Assembly (NCBI GenBank): GCA_051201675.1
Contig: CP179212.1
Coordinates: forward strand, 434,001-498,000
Source of the DNA: HTCC2207 sp002685195
Lineage (GTDB): Bacteria; Pseudomonadota; Gammaproteobacteria; Pseudomonadales; Porticoccaceae
Direction of reading: 5' to 3'
Length of the DNA stretch: 64,000 bases
Shown: one piece after another, positions 51,157-61,113 of the stretch
Layout of the letters: each line of letters begins with the position of its first letter
Position numbering within the stretch: position 1 is the stretch's first letter
The notes under the pieces: model-generated
Told to the model about the DNA's origin: nothing
Databases searched by the model: none
What the model saw: only the letters and a program-made list of their open reading frames with translations
Made by a program: the position numbers and the translations under genes

Positions 51157-51553
51157 AATTTTCTCCCGAAAAAATAAGACATGTTTTAATAATTTTTACC
51201 GTGGGACCAATGAATAAACTCTTGTAAATCAAACGTCTATCCAAAAAGGCCGCACTGCAATCGCTGATCATACACCCAAACACACGAAAATAAACCAATT
51301 TGTCGAATTAATTTATGGTGTTTTGACATGAAACAACCCCCACTTATCAGTCTATAAGGCGTTTAAGCCCAAAACTGATGATGCAACATCAAAAATGTTA
51401 GTTTTTGACTTCAAAAAGGTGTTTTTAGACACTTAACGGAGAGTTTTTGGTCAATCTTCATGGTCCGTTTGCACTAAAAGTGACAAATTAAACAGTTTCG
51501 ATAAAGATTGAGGAGCTAATGGGGTAAATTTAATAGAATGATTGTCGAAACGA
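51157..51553. other. 397-base intergenic region upstream of the TonB receptor gene
   Basis: It must contain the receptor promoter on the minus strand and the 3' end of the CoA-transferase transcript. By eye there are two small hairpins, AACAT/ATGTT near 51387 and GTGT/ACAC near 51420, the latter followed on the minus strand by CTTTTT like a weak terminator. I find no convincing ORF or RNA gene. Confidence 0.4.
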
Positions 51554-52783
51554 CTAAACGATCTTGTTGTGTTTTAGGGAGTAGATCTTAGACTCAGAGT
51601 ATTCCAAATAATCTCTTAAAACGGATTCGGTTTGGTTTCCCAGCTCTTGAGGGGATAAGTCATATTCAATGTCCGATCGGCTATATTTTATGGGGTTGCC
51701 CACCACATTTAATGTGCCGCTGCGACTATCAGGGATGTTAATGAGCATATGTCGGGCTTTGATCTGAGGATCTTCAAACACCTGATCAATGGTATTGATG
51801 GGCCCGCAAGGAACATCGCTTTCTTCAAAAGCCTCTAGCCAGTGTTGGCTGTCATGCAGTTTTAGTTGAGTCTGAATTTTTTCGCAAAGAGATTGCCGGT
51901 TGTTTACCCGATTAGCATTGGTTTTGTATCGATCATCTTTGGCTAGTGATGCTGCATTTATTACTTTGCAGAAGCGAGCAAACTGTTGATCGTTACCAAC
52001 AGCAATGATAATAAAGCTGTCAGAGGTAGCAAATGCTTGGTAGGGGACGATATTAGGATGCGCGTTGCCCAGCCTTCCTGGGACGGTTCCGCCAATCAGA
52101 TAATTGCTTGCTTGATTAGCCAGCACCGCGGCTTGGACATCGAGCAAAGCAAGATCAATGTGTTGGCCCAATCCAGAGTGGTGTCGTTCAAGTAGTGCCC
52201 CCTGGATGGCATTGGCCGCATAAAGGCCTGTGAAGAGGTCAGTAACTGCAACACCTACTTTGACCGGTCCACCGGTTTTAGTATCTGGGTTATCGGGCTC
52301 GCCAGTGATACTCATAAGCCCGCCCAAACCTTGGATCAAGAAATCATAACCTGGCCGATTGGCGTAGGGCCCAGTTTGACCAAATCCGGTAATGGAGCAG
52401 TAGACTAATTTTGGGTTTATTGCTGCGAGTGAATCGAAGTCAAGTCCGTACTTTGCTAGGCCGCCGACTTTATAGTTTTCAATCAAGACATCCGTTTGCA
52501 GAACTAGTTGACGGATAATTTCCTGCCCATCGGTTTGGGTGATATCAACAGTGACCGATTTTTTACCCCGATTGGCACAAAAAAAGTAAGCAGCATCTTT
52601 TGTATCTTTTCCTTGCTTGTCCTTCCGATAGGGAGGCCCCCAATGTCTAGTGTCATCACCAACTTCTGGCCGTTCGACTTTTAACACGTCAGCACCTAGG
52701 TCAGCAAGTAATTGCCCTGCCCACGGGCCGGCCAAAACGCGGCTCATATCGAGCACCCGATATCCTTTAAGTGGTCCTGCCAT
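51554..52783 (-). CDS. Family III CoA-transferase, probably succinyl-CoA:glutarate type
   Basis: The 409-residue enzyme has the CaiB/BaiF signature: YRVLDMSRVLAGPWAGQLLADLGADVLKVERPE, GDDTRHWGPPY, NRGKKSVTVDI, VLIENYKVGGLAKYGLDF, TGFGQTGPYANRPGYD and the catalytic Asp in LALLDVQAAVLAN. It begins 23 bases after gcdH on the same strand. The human relative SUGCT transfers CoA from succinyl-CoA to glutarate, feeding glutaryl-CoA dehydrogenase; the gene pairing here supports that activity, but it is not proven by sequence. Confidence 0.85.
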   Translation of the reverse strand: MAGPLKGYRVLDMSRVLAGPWAGQLLADLGADVLKVERPEVGDDTRHWGPPYRKDKQGKDTKDAAYFFCANRGKKSVTVDITQTDGQEIIRQLVLQTDVLIENYKVGGLAKYGLDFDSLAAINPKLVYCSITGFGQTGPYANRPGYDFLIQGLGGLMSITGEPDNPDTKTGGPVKVGVAVTDLFTGLYAANAIQGALLERHHSGLGQHIDLALLDVQAAVLANQASNYLIGGTVPGRLGNAHPNIVPYQAFATSDSFIIIAVGNDQQFARFCKVINAASLAKDDRYKTNANRVNNRQSLCEKIQTQLKLHDSQHWLEAFEESDVPCGPINTIDQVFEDPQIKARHMLINIPDSRSGTLNVVGNPIKYSRSDIEYDLSPQELGNQTESVLRDYLEYSESKIYSLKHNKIV

Positions 52784-52806
52784 GGCGTTTCCTACTATTT
52801 ATTGAC

Positions 52807-53988
52807 CTAACTAAAAGCTTGGATGCCTGTCTGTGCTCTGCCTAAAATCAAAGCATGTACGTCAGCCGTGCCCTCATAGGTGTTAACAACTTCAAGATTT
52901 AGCATATGACGCATCACAGAGTATTCATCTGAAATGCCGTTGCCACCGTGCATATCTCTTGCTATTCGAGCTATTTCGAGAGCCTTACTGCAATTATTAC
53001 GTTTCAATAGCGAAATCAACTCGGGAGCTAAGTTGCCCTGTTCTTTTAGACGGCCTGCTCTAAGGGATCCTTGGAGGCCGAGACTGATATCGGTTTGCAT
53101 ATTAGCGAGTTTAAATTGGATCAGTTGGTTAGCCGCTAAAGGTCGATTGAACTGCACTCGATCTAGCGTATATTGCCGCGCCGCATGCCAACAGCTTTCG
53201 GCCGCGCCCAAGGCTCCCCAGCTAATCCCATAGCGAGCTGAATTCAGACAACCAAAGGGTCCTTTAAGACCTTGCACATTTGGCATTAACTGCTCTTCGG
53301 CGACGAAAACTTCGTCCATAACAATTTCGCCGGTAATAGATGCTCGTAGTGCCAATTTACCTTCAATCTTAGGAGCAGATAACCCTTTCATACCCTTCTC
53401 AAGGATAAACCCACGAATCACCCCATCGTCAGTTTTCGCCCAAACAATAAAGACATCTGCGATGGGTGAGTTGCTGATCCACATTTTTGAACCAGAAATA
53501 AGATAACCTCCATCGACACTCTTAGCTCGAGTATTCATACCACCCGGATCAGAACCGGCATCAGGCTCAGTGAGGCCAAAACAACCGACCCATTCTCCAG
53601 TGGCTAACTTGGGCAAATACTTTTCTTTTTGCTCATCGGTACCATAGGTATAGATGGGGTACATCACCAAACTTGATTGAACGCTCATCATTGACCGATA
53701 ACCGGAGTCTACACGCTCAACTTCTCTTGCAATTAGTCCGTAGCTAACATAACTCACACCAGGACAGTCGTATCCGTCGATGGTAGCGCCGAGCAAGCCA
53801 AGCTCACCCATTTCATTAAAAATTTTGCGATCTGTAGATTCGTCTCGGAATGCTTGAGTGACTCTTGGTTCTAATTTTTCTGCAGCAAAACTAGCAGCAG
53901 AATCGCGTATTAAACGCTCTTCTTCGGTGAGTTGCTCGTCGAGGTTGAATGGGTCTTCCCAGTTAAATTTTCCCCAATCACTTGCCAT
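52807..53988 (-). CDS. gcdH: Glutaryl-CoA dehydrogenase
   Basis: The 393-residue flavoprotein belongs to the acyl-CoA dehydrogenase superfamily with the GcdH-specific opening FNWEDPFNLDEQLTEEERLIRDSA, GYRSMMSVQSSLVMYPIY, FGLTEPDAGSDPGGM, KMWISNSPIADVFIVWAK, and the end NTYEGTADVHALILGRAQTG. The catalytic Glu is in NTYEGT. It oxidises and decarboxylates glutaryl-CoA to crotonyl-CoA, giving electrons to ETF. It sits between the diamine aminotransferase gene and the CoA-transferase gene in one minus-strand operon. Confidence 0.94.
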   Translation of the reverse strand: MASDWGKFNWEDPFNLDEQLTEEERLIRDSAASFAAEKLEPRVTQAFRDESTDRKIFNEMGELGLLGATIDGYDCPGVSYVSYGLIAREVERVDSGYRSMMSVQSSLVMYPIYTYGTDEQKEKYLPKLATGEWVGCFGLTEPDAGSDPGGMNTRAKSVDGGYLISGSKMWISNSPIADVFIVWAKTDDGVIRGFILEKGMKGLSAPKIEGKLALRASITGEIVMDEVFVAEEQLMPNVQGLKGPFGCLNSARYGISWGALGAAESCWHAARQYTLDRVQFNRPLAANQLIQFKLANMQTDISLGLQGSLRAGRLKEQGNLAPELISLLKRNNCSKALEIARIARDMHGGNGISDEYSVMRHMLNLEVVNTYEGTADVHALILGRAQTGIQAFS

Positions 53989-54068
53989 TACAATGTCCTA
54001 TTTTTACATAGATTAGTTTCTATTCTGAAGGGACTCATTAGTCTAGTCCAGAATTTAATGGTTACGTC

Positions 54069-55433
54069 TTATATAGAGTAGTGCTCAGCCGTCTGGTCTA
54101 AAGACTTGGTGGCTCGGGTAATTAGTAGATCGATCTCTTCATGGCTACTGACAAAAGGCGGCGAGATTATCATCGAATCCCCCACTGCGCGCATAATTAA
54201 ACCATTAGCGACACAAAACTCTCGACAAATGCCACCAGACTTTTGCTCAGGTTCAAGGCGTTCGCGAGTTTCTTTATTGCGTACTAACTCGATTGAACCG
54301 AGCATGCCGACACCACGCACGTGCCCGACAATAGGGTGGTCACCGAGTGCGGCCCATTGTTTTTGCAAATAAGGTCCAACATCAGTAGCTACGCGATCGA
54401 CAAAATTATCTCTTTCCATAATATTTAAGGTTGCCAAGGCTGCAGCGCAAGCAATTGGATGTCCAGAATAAGTAAATCCATGACCGAATTCGCCTCCGTC
54501 ATTGGTAATAACGTCTGCTACTTTATCGCTAACCATTACTCCTCCGAGAGGCTGAAACCCATTGGTAACAGCCTTAGCGAATGTTAAGAGATCAGGCTCC
54601 ATATCATAGGTTTCACAACCAAACATACTCCCGGTGCGTCCAAAGCCACAAATAACTTCGTCACTGATGAACAGAATATCTCGTTCATCTAAAATTCGTC
54701 GTACTTCGGGCCAATAGCTATCAGGCGGAACGATAACGCCCCCAGCTCCCTGAATAGGCTCTGCTATAAAAGCGGCAACATTTTCTTCGCCTAGTTGATC
54801 AATTCTTTTTTCTAATTCACGAGCCGCATAAAGACCAAATTCCTCTGGGCTTAAATCTCCACCATTGTTGTACCAGTTTGGATCAGCGATGTGTTGCGCA
54901 TAGGGGAGGGTTTCAAATTGATTGTGCACAAATTCAAAACCGCCGAGGCTTGCCGCAGCGATAGTACTTCCATGGTAGGCGTTGGTACGCGCCAAAATAA
55001 TGCGCTTCTTAGGCTGTTTTTTAATATCCCAATAGCGACGAATTAGACGGATGTTTGTGTCATTCGCCTCCGAACCAGAGTTAGTAAAAAACACGTGGGT
55101 GAATTGCTCCGGTGTCATTTTGACTAGTCTATCGGCCAGTTCTACCGCTGGAGTATTGCTGCACTGGAAAAAATTATTGTAGTAAGGTAATTGTTGGAAT
55201 TGGGCATTCACAGCCTCTGCAATTTCTGGCTGGCTATAACCTAAACTGCAACACCAAAGCCCCGACATAGCATCAAGCATCTGCTTACCATCGGTGTCAT
55301 AGATGTAGATATGCTCAGCCCGCTCAATAATCCGACCATGATTTTTCTGATAATCATTGAAATCGGTAAAAGGGTGAAGATGACTGTTTGCATCCAGTTC
55401 TTTCCATTGTGCTGTTGATCTAGAGTTACCCAT
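54069..55433 (-). CDS. spuC: Class III omega-aminotransferase, SpuC-like putrescine/diamine:pyruvate type
   Basis: The 454-residue PLP enzyme has HLHPFTDFNDY at the start, DAMSGLWCCSLGY, FFTNSGSEANDTNIRLIRRYW, IAEPIQGAGGVIVPP, and PLP aspartate in ISDEVICGFGRTG. The Schiff-base lysine is in TFAKAVTNGFQPLGGV. This matches SpuC-type putrescine:pyruvate aminotransferases of Pseudomonas. It is the first gene of the spuC-gcdH-CoA-transferase operon, which suggests it can also use cadaverine or its product. It is divergent from the gamma-glutamyl hydrolase gene over 222 bases. Confidence 0.88.
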   Translation of the reverse strand: MGNSRSTAQWKELDANSHLHPFTDFNDYQKNHGRIIERAEHIYIYDTDGKQMLDAMSGLWCCSLGYSQPEIAEAVNAQFQQLPYYNNFFQCSNTPAVELADRLVKMTPEQFTHVFFTNSGSEANDTNIRLIRRYWDIKKQPKKRIILARTNAYHGSTIAAASLGGFEFVHNQFETLPYAQHIADPNWYNNGGDLSPEEFGLYAARELEKRIDQLGEENVAAFIAEPIQGAGGVIVPPDSYWPEVRRILDERDILFISDEVICGFGRTGSMFGCETYDMEPDLLTFAKAVTNGFQPLGGVMVSDKVADVITNDGGEFGHGFTYSGHPIACAAALATLNIMERDNFVDRVATDVGPYLQKQWAALGDHPIVGHVRGVGMLGSIELVRNKETRERLEPEQKSGGICREFCVANGLIMRAVGDSMIISPPFVSSHEEIDLLITRATKSLDQTAEHYSI

Positions 55434-55655
55434 AATTTATCTCGTTATCGCTGACCGATTGTTTAGTTTCATTTTCATGCGCCAGGAAGGCCGTACCCCA
55501 AAAGAGTATTTTTAATTTGTCATTTCTAGGTGATTATTTCATCATAGACTGAACCCCAGGTCATTCACCCAAATGGGTTGGACGACAACTTTTTTACTAT
55601 TTAAACGAACTAGACGTTACTATTTAAAGATAGTCTCGAAGATTAAGGAAATGCT

Positions 55656-56447
55656 ATGCCTAGTGCTCTACCCATCGTTGGTATCGCTTGTGATGTGATC
55701 ACAGCAGGTCTTCATCAATTTCATGGTGCGGGAGAAAAATATATCAATGCTGTGGCTCATGGTGCGGCAGCAATGCCTGTCCTCTTGCCGGCTTTTGGTG
55801 AAGGAACAGATATCAAGGATCTCAATGGTCTATATAATGTTAAAGATATCGTCAGTAGTATTGATGGGCTGTTTCTGACAGGAAGCCCCTCTAATATCCA
55901 GCCGCATCATTTCGATGGTCCAGCCCATGAAGAGGGAACTTTGGAAGATCCCCAGCGAGATAGTCTGACCCTCGAGTTGATTAGAGAGTGCGTTTCTCAA
56001 GCAGTTCCAATACTGGCGGTATGCCGCGGGTTTCAAGAGCTTAACGTTGCACTGGGAGGAACTTTGCACGCCAAAGTTCATGACATTGATGGTTATCATG
56101 ATCATCGAGAAGATAAGACAAAAGATCGTCAAGGGCAGTATGGCGTGAGTCACCCAGTAAATTTCATCAAAGGTGGGCTGTTACATTCATTAACAGCAGA
56201 AACAAGTTGGTCGGTTAATTCCCTCCACAGTCAAGGAATTAATATGTTGTCTGAACAGCTGGTTATCGAAGCGACCGCAGATGATGGTTTGATCGAAGCG
56301 GTGTCTTGGCTAGCCAAGGAGGACGATAAAAACTGGATATTGGGAGTGCAGTGGCATCCAGAATGGCAGTTTGAATCGAACAAGGTATCAAAAATAATCT
56401 TTCAAGCTTTTGGAGACGCCATAAGAAAATCAATGGCATCTCGTTAG
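55656..56447 (+). CDS. puuD: Gamma-glutamyl-gamma-aminobutyrate hydrolase (PuuD/SpuA-like)
   Basis: The 263-residue class I amidotransferase-like hydrolase shows PIVGIACDV at the start, LFLTGSPSNIQPHHFDG, the nucleophile Cys in ILAVCRGFQELNVALGG, and the His-Glu pair in GVQWHPEWQF. It releases GABA (or 5-aminovalerate from cadaverine-derived conjugates) and glutamate from the gamma-glutamylated acid. AAGGA near position -9 supports the ATG. It is divergent from spuC and followed by the gamma-glutamylpolyamine synthetase gene. Confidence 0.93.
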   Translation: MPSALPIVGIACDVITAGLHQFHGAGEKYINAVAHGAAAMPVLLPAFGEGTDIKDLNGLYNVKDIVSSIDGLFLTGSPSNIQPHHFDGPAHEEGTLEDPQRDSLTLELIRECVSQAVPILAVCRGFQELNVALGGTLHAKVHDIDGYHDHREDKTKDRQGQYGVSHPVNFIKGGLLHSLTAETSWSVNSLHSQGINMLSEQLVIEATADDGLIEAVSWLAKEDDKNWILGVQWHPEWQFESNKVSKIIFQAFGDAIRKSMASR

Positions 56448-56701
56448 CAATGAGGGGTAAACGCCGCACAGCACTTTAGTTGTCATCTGACGAATATTTT
56501 TTCCGTCAAACCAAGTGGCCAGTATTTTCGTGTCCGAAATTTTATGGCTATTAAAAGAAACCAATTTGGGATCTTGTAATCTTACTCCCGACATGGAGTG
56601 CCTGAATACCCTCTAAGGGTAGATATGGATGTACTGAACAACAACTTGATATCGGATATTATGTTCTACTGTAATCTGACATATTAAGAGAGAAGAAATT
56701 C

Positions 56702-58048
56702 ATGCCACCAATTTCGCAACTTGATCAGTTTTTAGAGGATAACTCGGATATAGAAATATTCGAGATACTTCTTCATGACCTTAATGGTACCCAGCGAGGG
56801 AAATGGTTGCCGAAGGATAAAATTCAGAAGGTCTTTAATGGTGGCTTTAAAATGCCTTTAAGCAGTTGCTCATTAGATTGCTGGGGCCGTGATCAAGAGG
56901 AATTAATAGCGGCATCTGGGGATACTGATGGAATCTGTGTTCCACATGCTGAGACCTTGGCAAGGGTACCCTGGGCTGAGAAAGCAACAGCACAGATGAT
57001 CGTTTCAATGGGTAACGAGTCTGGCGATGGTCCCTATGGAGGAGATTGCAGATCAGTACTTAAGAGCGTAGTGGATCGTTTTGGTCAACTTGGGCTAACT
57101 CCTGTTGTTGCAAGTGAAATGGAATTTCATTTGCTGACATTAGAGCGAGATAAATTTGGCATTCCGCAGCACAGTCAAACTGCTATTGATGGCAGCCCGG
57201 CAATAGGCGGGCAGACTTACGGTATCGATACCATGCGTGATGCCGCACCATTAATGAATGCGATCATTGAAGCCACCAAGCTACAAAACTTACCTGTGGA
57301 TACATTAATCACTGAATTTGGACCGTCTCAGTTTGAAATTAATCTTTATCATCAAGATTGTGCGGTGCGGGCCTGTGATCAGGGGAGCATGCTCAAAAGA
57401 GCGATACGCAGTGTTGCCCATCAACACGGTAAGGTAGCATCATTTATGGCAAAACCCTTTGCCGAACAGGTCGGCAATGGTATGCATATTCACTTTAGTT
57501 TGTTGGATGTGAAGGGTAATAATGTATTTGACAACGGTACCCCAGAGGGAAGTGAACTGCTGAACTATGCAGTGGCAGGATGTTTAGAAACTATGGCAGA
57601 TAGCATGGCTGTTTTCGCACCGAATATTAATTCTTTCCGGCGAATGGTGCCGGGTTGTTACGCTCCGTTGTCTCCTAATTGGGGCTATGAAAATCGAACG
57701 ACCGCACTTCGAATTCCTGGGGGTGACAACCGAGCCATGCGAATTGAGCACAGAGTCGCTGGAGCCGATGCTAACCCTTATTTGACTGTAGCGGCAATTT
57801 TGGCCGGCGCTTTGTATGGTATTGAGAAAAAACTAAAAGCTCCTCCAGCAGTAGTGGGGGACGCAGGAGACGTTGAGCCAACGCTCCCGCATTTTTGGAA
57901 TGATGCCATCCTTGCCTTCGAAAGATCTAAGTTTATAGAAGAATATTTAGGAAGTGAGCTGAGAACAAATTATGCTCGCTGTAAGAGACAAGAAAAGCAG
58001 GAATTTGACAGCCGAGTTACTCTGTTAGAATACGATGCCTATCTGTAG
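56702..58048 (+). CDS. puuA: Gamma-glutamylpolyamine synthetase (PuuA/SpuI-like)
   Basis: The 448-residue protein is a glutamine synthetase relative that couples glutamate to putrescine or other diamines with ATP. The GS fold is evident in HDLNGTQRGKWLP at the start, EMEFHLLTLERDK, FGPSQFEINLYHQDCAVRACDQ, MAKPFAEQVGNGMHIHFSLL and NWGYENRTTALRIPGGDN. The divergence from GlnA in the first 60 residues fits the SpuI group. GAGAGAAGAAATTC lies before the ATG. The 254 bases upstream hold no other gene and may carry its own promoter. Confidence 0.92.
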   Translation: MPPISQLDQFLEDNSDIEIFEILLHDLNGTQRGKWLPKDKIQKVFNGGFKMPLSSCSLDCWGRDQEELIAASGDTDGICVPHAETLARVPWAEKATAQMIVSMGNESGDGPYGGDCRSVLKSVVDRFGQLGLTPVVASEMEFHLLTLERDKFGIPQHSQTAIDGSPAIGGQTYGIDTMRDAAPLMNAIIEATKLQNLPVDTLITEFGPSQFEINLYHQDCAVRACDQGSMLKRAIRSVAHQHGKVASFMAKPFAEQVGNGMHIHFSLLDVKGNNVFDNGTPEGSELLNYAVAGCLETMADSMAVFAPNINSFRRMVPGCYAPLSPNWGYENRTTALRIPGGDNRAMRIEHRVAGADANPYLTVAAILAGALYGIEKKLKAPPAVVGDAGDVEPTLPHFWNDAILAFERSKFIEEYLGSELRTNYARCKRQEKQEFDSRVTLLEYDAYL

Positions 58049-58055
58049 CTAAGTA

Positions 58056-58086
58056 CCTTTAGTGGTGGATCCACCGCCCACTAAGG
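58056..58086. repeat. Palindrome between puuA and the SPOR gene
   Basis: A perfect 12-base palindrome GGTGGATCCACC (58064-58075) is nested within longer complementary arms (CCTTTAGTGG and CCACTAAGG). It lies between two convergent genes but lacks a T-run. It may fold as an RNA hairpin that protects 3' ends. Confidence 0.4.
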
Positions 58087-58133
58087 TGGCAATACTTGCC
58101 CTATCGGAAAAAGTTTGGCAGCAGGGGTGAGCT

Positions 58134-58643
58134 TTATAGAGAGCGTTTCAGTAGAAGACTATCGATCTCATTTTGTGCAAGCTTTGCTCTGGCAGAAGCC
58201 ATTTTTGAAGTGTTAGCAAAGGGTCCAACCAATACTCTGTGCCAGACAACACCACTTTTACCTTTGACACTTTCACTTTCAGCGGAAAGATTCATCAACA
58301 ACAATTGAACCTTGAGATTTTCTGCATCCTGAGCACTTTTAAAAGAACCGACCTGAAGCACGTATTGGGAGTTCTGTTCAATTTCAGAACTCTCAGGAGA
58401 TACCATTATTTCATCATCTTTAAGTAATTCGTAAAAATCGAATTTTAGCTCTTGAATATCAGCCTTACCCACGATGTCTGTCACAGCAGCGGTATCTATT
58501 TTTTTGTCTGTGTCGAGCATAGGTGGAAGTACGTACATAATTAAAGCGCCAATAAACAGCCCAGAGATAAATGCTGGTCTAGAGGACGTTCCAGTTGATT
58601 TGTTACTGTTTCGGCCAGATTTGTTTTTCGAAGAGTGAGCCAT
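58134..58643 (-). CDS. SPOR-domain membrane protein (FtsN-like)
   Basis: The 169-residue protein has a basic cytoplasmic head (KNKSGRNSNKSTG), one membrane helix (about 25-43), a linker, and a C-terminal SPOR domain (about 90-165, YVLQVGSFKSAQDAENLKVQL, VWHRVLVGPFANTSKM). SPOR domains bind denuded septal peptidoglycan, so a cell-division role like FtsN is likely. In Pseudomonas an equivalent gene follows argS next to priA; here it is directly downstream of priA, 95 bases away. Confidence 0.85.
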   Translation of the reverse strand: MAHSSKNKSGRNSNKSTGTSSRPAFISGLFIGALIMYVLPPMLDTDKKIDTAAVTDIVGKADIQELKFDFYELLKDDEIMVSPESSEIEQNSQYVLQVGSFKSAQDAENLKVQLLLMNLSAESESVKGKSGVVWHRVLVGPFANTSKMASARAKLAQNEIDSLLLKRSL

Positions 58644-58738
58644 AAAGTACTTACTTTTTTAAGATAATGAATTGTAGGTGAAGTATTGGGGTGTTAGCAA
58701 AACTTAAAACACTTTAATTGGATTTTAGGCGTGATCTA

Positions 58739-60958
58739 CTAAATTTCCTGTGGGTCTACATCAATAGACCACCGCACTCGGCGAGAATCTTTGTGCTCTT
58801 CAAGTGTTACAGCTAAAGCAGAAAGTAAAGACTGCAGCAGAGAGCGTTTACTAGCATTGATTTGTAAGACAAAACGGAATCGACCAGCCCTTTTTTCCAA
58901 CATAGCCGGCAATGGGCCTAAATATGTGACTAGGGGACTCGGAGGGCTAATTCTTTCAGCGATACTTCGTGCTAAACGCAAGAATGACTCAGCTTCATTA
59001 GCGCGATCAGATTCAGCACGGATTAAGGCCATGTGTCTAAAGGGGGGTAGTTGGGTAATTCGTCGTTCTGACATCAACTGCTGAGCAAAGAAGCCATAAC
59101 CTTTGTTAATGAGGACCTCTAAAAGTGGATGCTGTGGCTGATGAGTTTGGATGACAACCTTGCCAGGCAAATCCCCTCGTCCGCTTCTCCCAGCTACCTG
59201 AGTCAGTAACTGTCCCATTCGCTCGTGGCTGCGAAAGTCTGGACTAAACAGTCCACTATCCGCATCCAACACTGCTACTAAAGTGACATTCGCAAAATGA
59301 TGACCTTTGGCCAGCATTTGAGTGCCGATTAAAATACAGGGTTCGCCACTGTCAGCGACATCAAATACGGCTTGCATGGCGCCTTTCTTTCGAGTGCTAT
59401 CTCGATCGACCCGTAGTATTTTGGTGCTTGGGAAGCACTTTTCCAGATGAGCCTCACTGCGCTCAGTACCCTCTCCAACAGAAATTAGCTCTTGGCCTTG
59501 GCAACTCGGGCAGAGGTGAGGGATACGCTGTTGATAATCACAATGATGACAAACCAGACGTCCTCGCGCCCGATGCACTGTCAAGCGAGAATCGCAGTGG
59601 TGGCACTCTCCGGACCAACCACACTGATGGCAAATTATTGCTGGAGCAAAACCTCGACGATTGAGAAACACTAAGACTTGTTGGCCTTGTTCAACGGTTT
59701 GCCTGATGTTTGCTAGGGTGGACGCTGCTATGCCTGCTTCACATTGTTCATTTTTGAGATCGATGATTGACCACGTCGGCTGTACTGCTTTTCCGGCTCT
59801 GTCAGTTAAAACTAAATGTTGGTAACGATCTGCGGCGCAGTTATTGAGTGACTCGATTGATGGAGTTGCTGATCCTAAAATGATCGAGATATTTTCCCTA
59901 CGTGCTCTTATGACTGCCAGGTCTCTTGCAGAATAACGAAATCCCTCATGTTGCTTGTAGGATTGATCGTGCTCCTCATCAACAATAATCAGGCCGGGTT
60001 GACATAAAGGCGTGAATACCGCTGATCGAGTGCCGAGAATAATCCGTGCTTCGCCAGTCTTTGCGCTCGTCCAAGCAGCCAGACGATTTTTGTCAGTTAA
60101 ACCAGAGTGAAGAGTGACTATGGGTACATTAAACCGATCGCGGAAGCGTTTTTCTGTCTGAGGGGTCAGGCTTATTTCAGGAATAAGCACCAGGGCTTGG
60201 CGATCATAGCGAAGTGTTTTCTCAATTGCTTGCAGATAGATTTCTGTTTTGCCACTTCCAGTAACACCATCCAATAAATAGCAGTTAAAGTTATGCTGTT
60301 CTATGCTATCCAATGCACTCTGCTGAGAGTCATGCAGTTTTAGAGCATCCTGCTTTAAAATATTGGAGACTGAGGTTTCAGTGTTGCTTTTCTGAAAACA
60401 TTCGATCAGTTCTTTTTGCTCGAGCGACGTTAAAATCGCTCTAGAAAAGTCTTTTGATAATACTAAGTCAGCCACCGCGCCGGTAGTTTTGAGCTGTTCC
60501 ACCAGAGCCTGTTGGCTTGGCGCCCTTTTCAGAGAATCCTTCCCTAAACCTTTGCCTTTTTGAGTTAACCGCCAGTGTCGAGCTCCAAGTTTGGGGAGGG
60601 GTTCTCCCTTGCGCAAAAGCACCGGCAACGTGCTAAACAGAGCATCTCCTATGGGATATTGATAGTAGTTAGCCGCCCAACCAAATAACTCAAACAACTG
60701 GTCAGGGACTAATGGAGCAGAATCCAACAGGCGATTGATTGATTTTAGCTTCCCAATATCAAAATCACTGGTAGTTGCTTTCTCTATTATCAAGCCTATT
60801 ACTTCTCGTCGACCAAAGGTAACTGCAACTCTGCAGCCCACGTCAGCGCGATGATCTGCGTTTTCCTGAAATACAGTCTCGGGCACTAAATAGTCAAATA
60901 AGCGACGTAGCGGGGAGGGTACCGCTACGCGGACAATGTAAGGCTTGCATTTAGCCAT
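58739..60958 (-). CDS. priA: Primosomal protein N' (replication restart helicase PriA)
   Basis: PriA reloads the replisome at stalled forks. The 739-residue protein has the 3'-DNA-binding N-terminal domain (VAVPSPLRRLFDYLVP), Walker A GVTGSGKTEIYLQ, Walker B IIVDEEHDQSYKQHEGFRYSARD, and GSATPSIES. The zinc-binding block (CHQCGWSGECHHCDSRLT, CHHCDYQQ, CPSC) supplies eight cysteines, and QVAGRSGRGDLPG is motif VI. It is divergent from rpmE over 155 bases, as in many gammaproteobacteria. Confidence 0.96.
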   Translation of the reverse strand: MAKCKPYIVRVAVPSPLRRLFDYLVPETVFQENADHRADVGCRVAVTFGRREVIGLIIEKATTSDFDIGKLKSINRLLDSAPLVPDQLFELFGWAANYYQYPIGDALFSTLPVLLRKGEPLPKLGARHWRLTQKGKGLGKDSLKRAPSQQALVEQLKTTGAVADLVLSKDFSRAILTSLEQKELIECFQKSNTETSVSNILKQDALKLHDSQQSALDSIEQHNFNCYLLDGVTGSGKTEIYLQAIEKTLRYDRQALVLIPEISLTPQTEKRFRDRFNVPIVTLHSGLTDKNRLAAWTSAKTGEARIILGTRSAVFTPLCQPGLIIVDEEHDQSYKQHEGFRYSARDLAVIRARRENISIILGSATPSIESLNNCAADRYQHLVLTDRAGKAVQPTWSIIDLKNEQCEAGIAASTLANIRQTVEQGQQVLVFLNRRGFAPAIICHQCGWSGECHHCDSRLTVHRARGRLVCHHCDYQQRIPHLCPSCQGQELISVGEGTERSEAHLEKCFPSTKILRVDRDSTRKKGAMQAVFDVADSGEPCILIGTQMLAKGHHFANVTLVAVLDADSGLFSPDFRSHERMGQLLTQVAGRSGRGDLPGKVVIQTHQPQHPLLEVLINKGYGFFAQQLMSERRITQLPPFRHMALIRAESDRANEAESFLRLARSIAERISPPSPLVTYLGPLPAMLEKRAGRFRFVLQINASKRSLLQSLLSALAVTLEEHKDSRRVRWSIDVDPQEI

Positions 60959-60977
60959 AAAAATTTGTGAATTCCTG

Positions 60978-61005
60978 TTGTAACTAGGTTAGTTTCTGCT
61001 AAACT
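60978..61005 (+). promoter_or_regulatory. Promoter candidate for rpmE
   Basis: TTGTAA and TAAACT are separated by 16 bases, with an extended TGC before the -10 box and a GC-rich CCGCGC discriminator after it. The predicted start would give an untranslated leader of about 100 bases before the rpmE ATG, long enough for regulation. Confidence 0.45.
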
Positions 61006-61113
61006 CCGCGCTCTTTAGAAATGGCCTACCGTGCCTTGCACAAACTGAATCGTTAAACAGTGTGTTTTTATCAGTTTAAAGATGAGGTGGCGGTTCGTAA
61101 CTTGGAGTATAAG

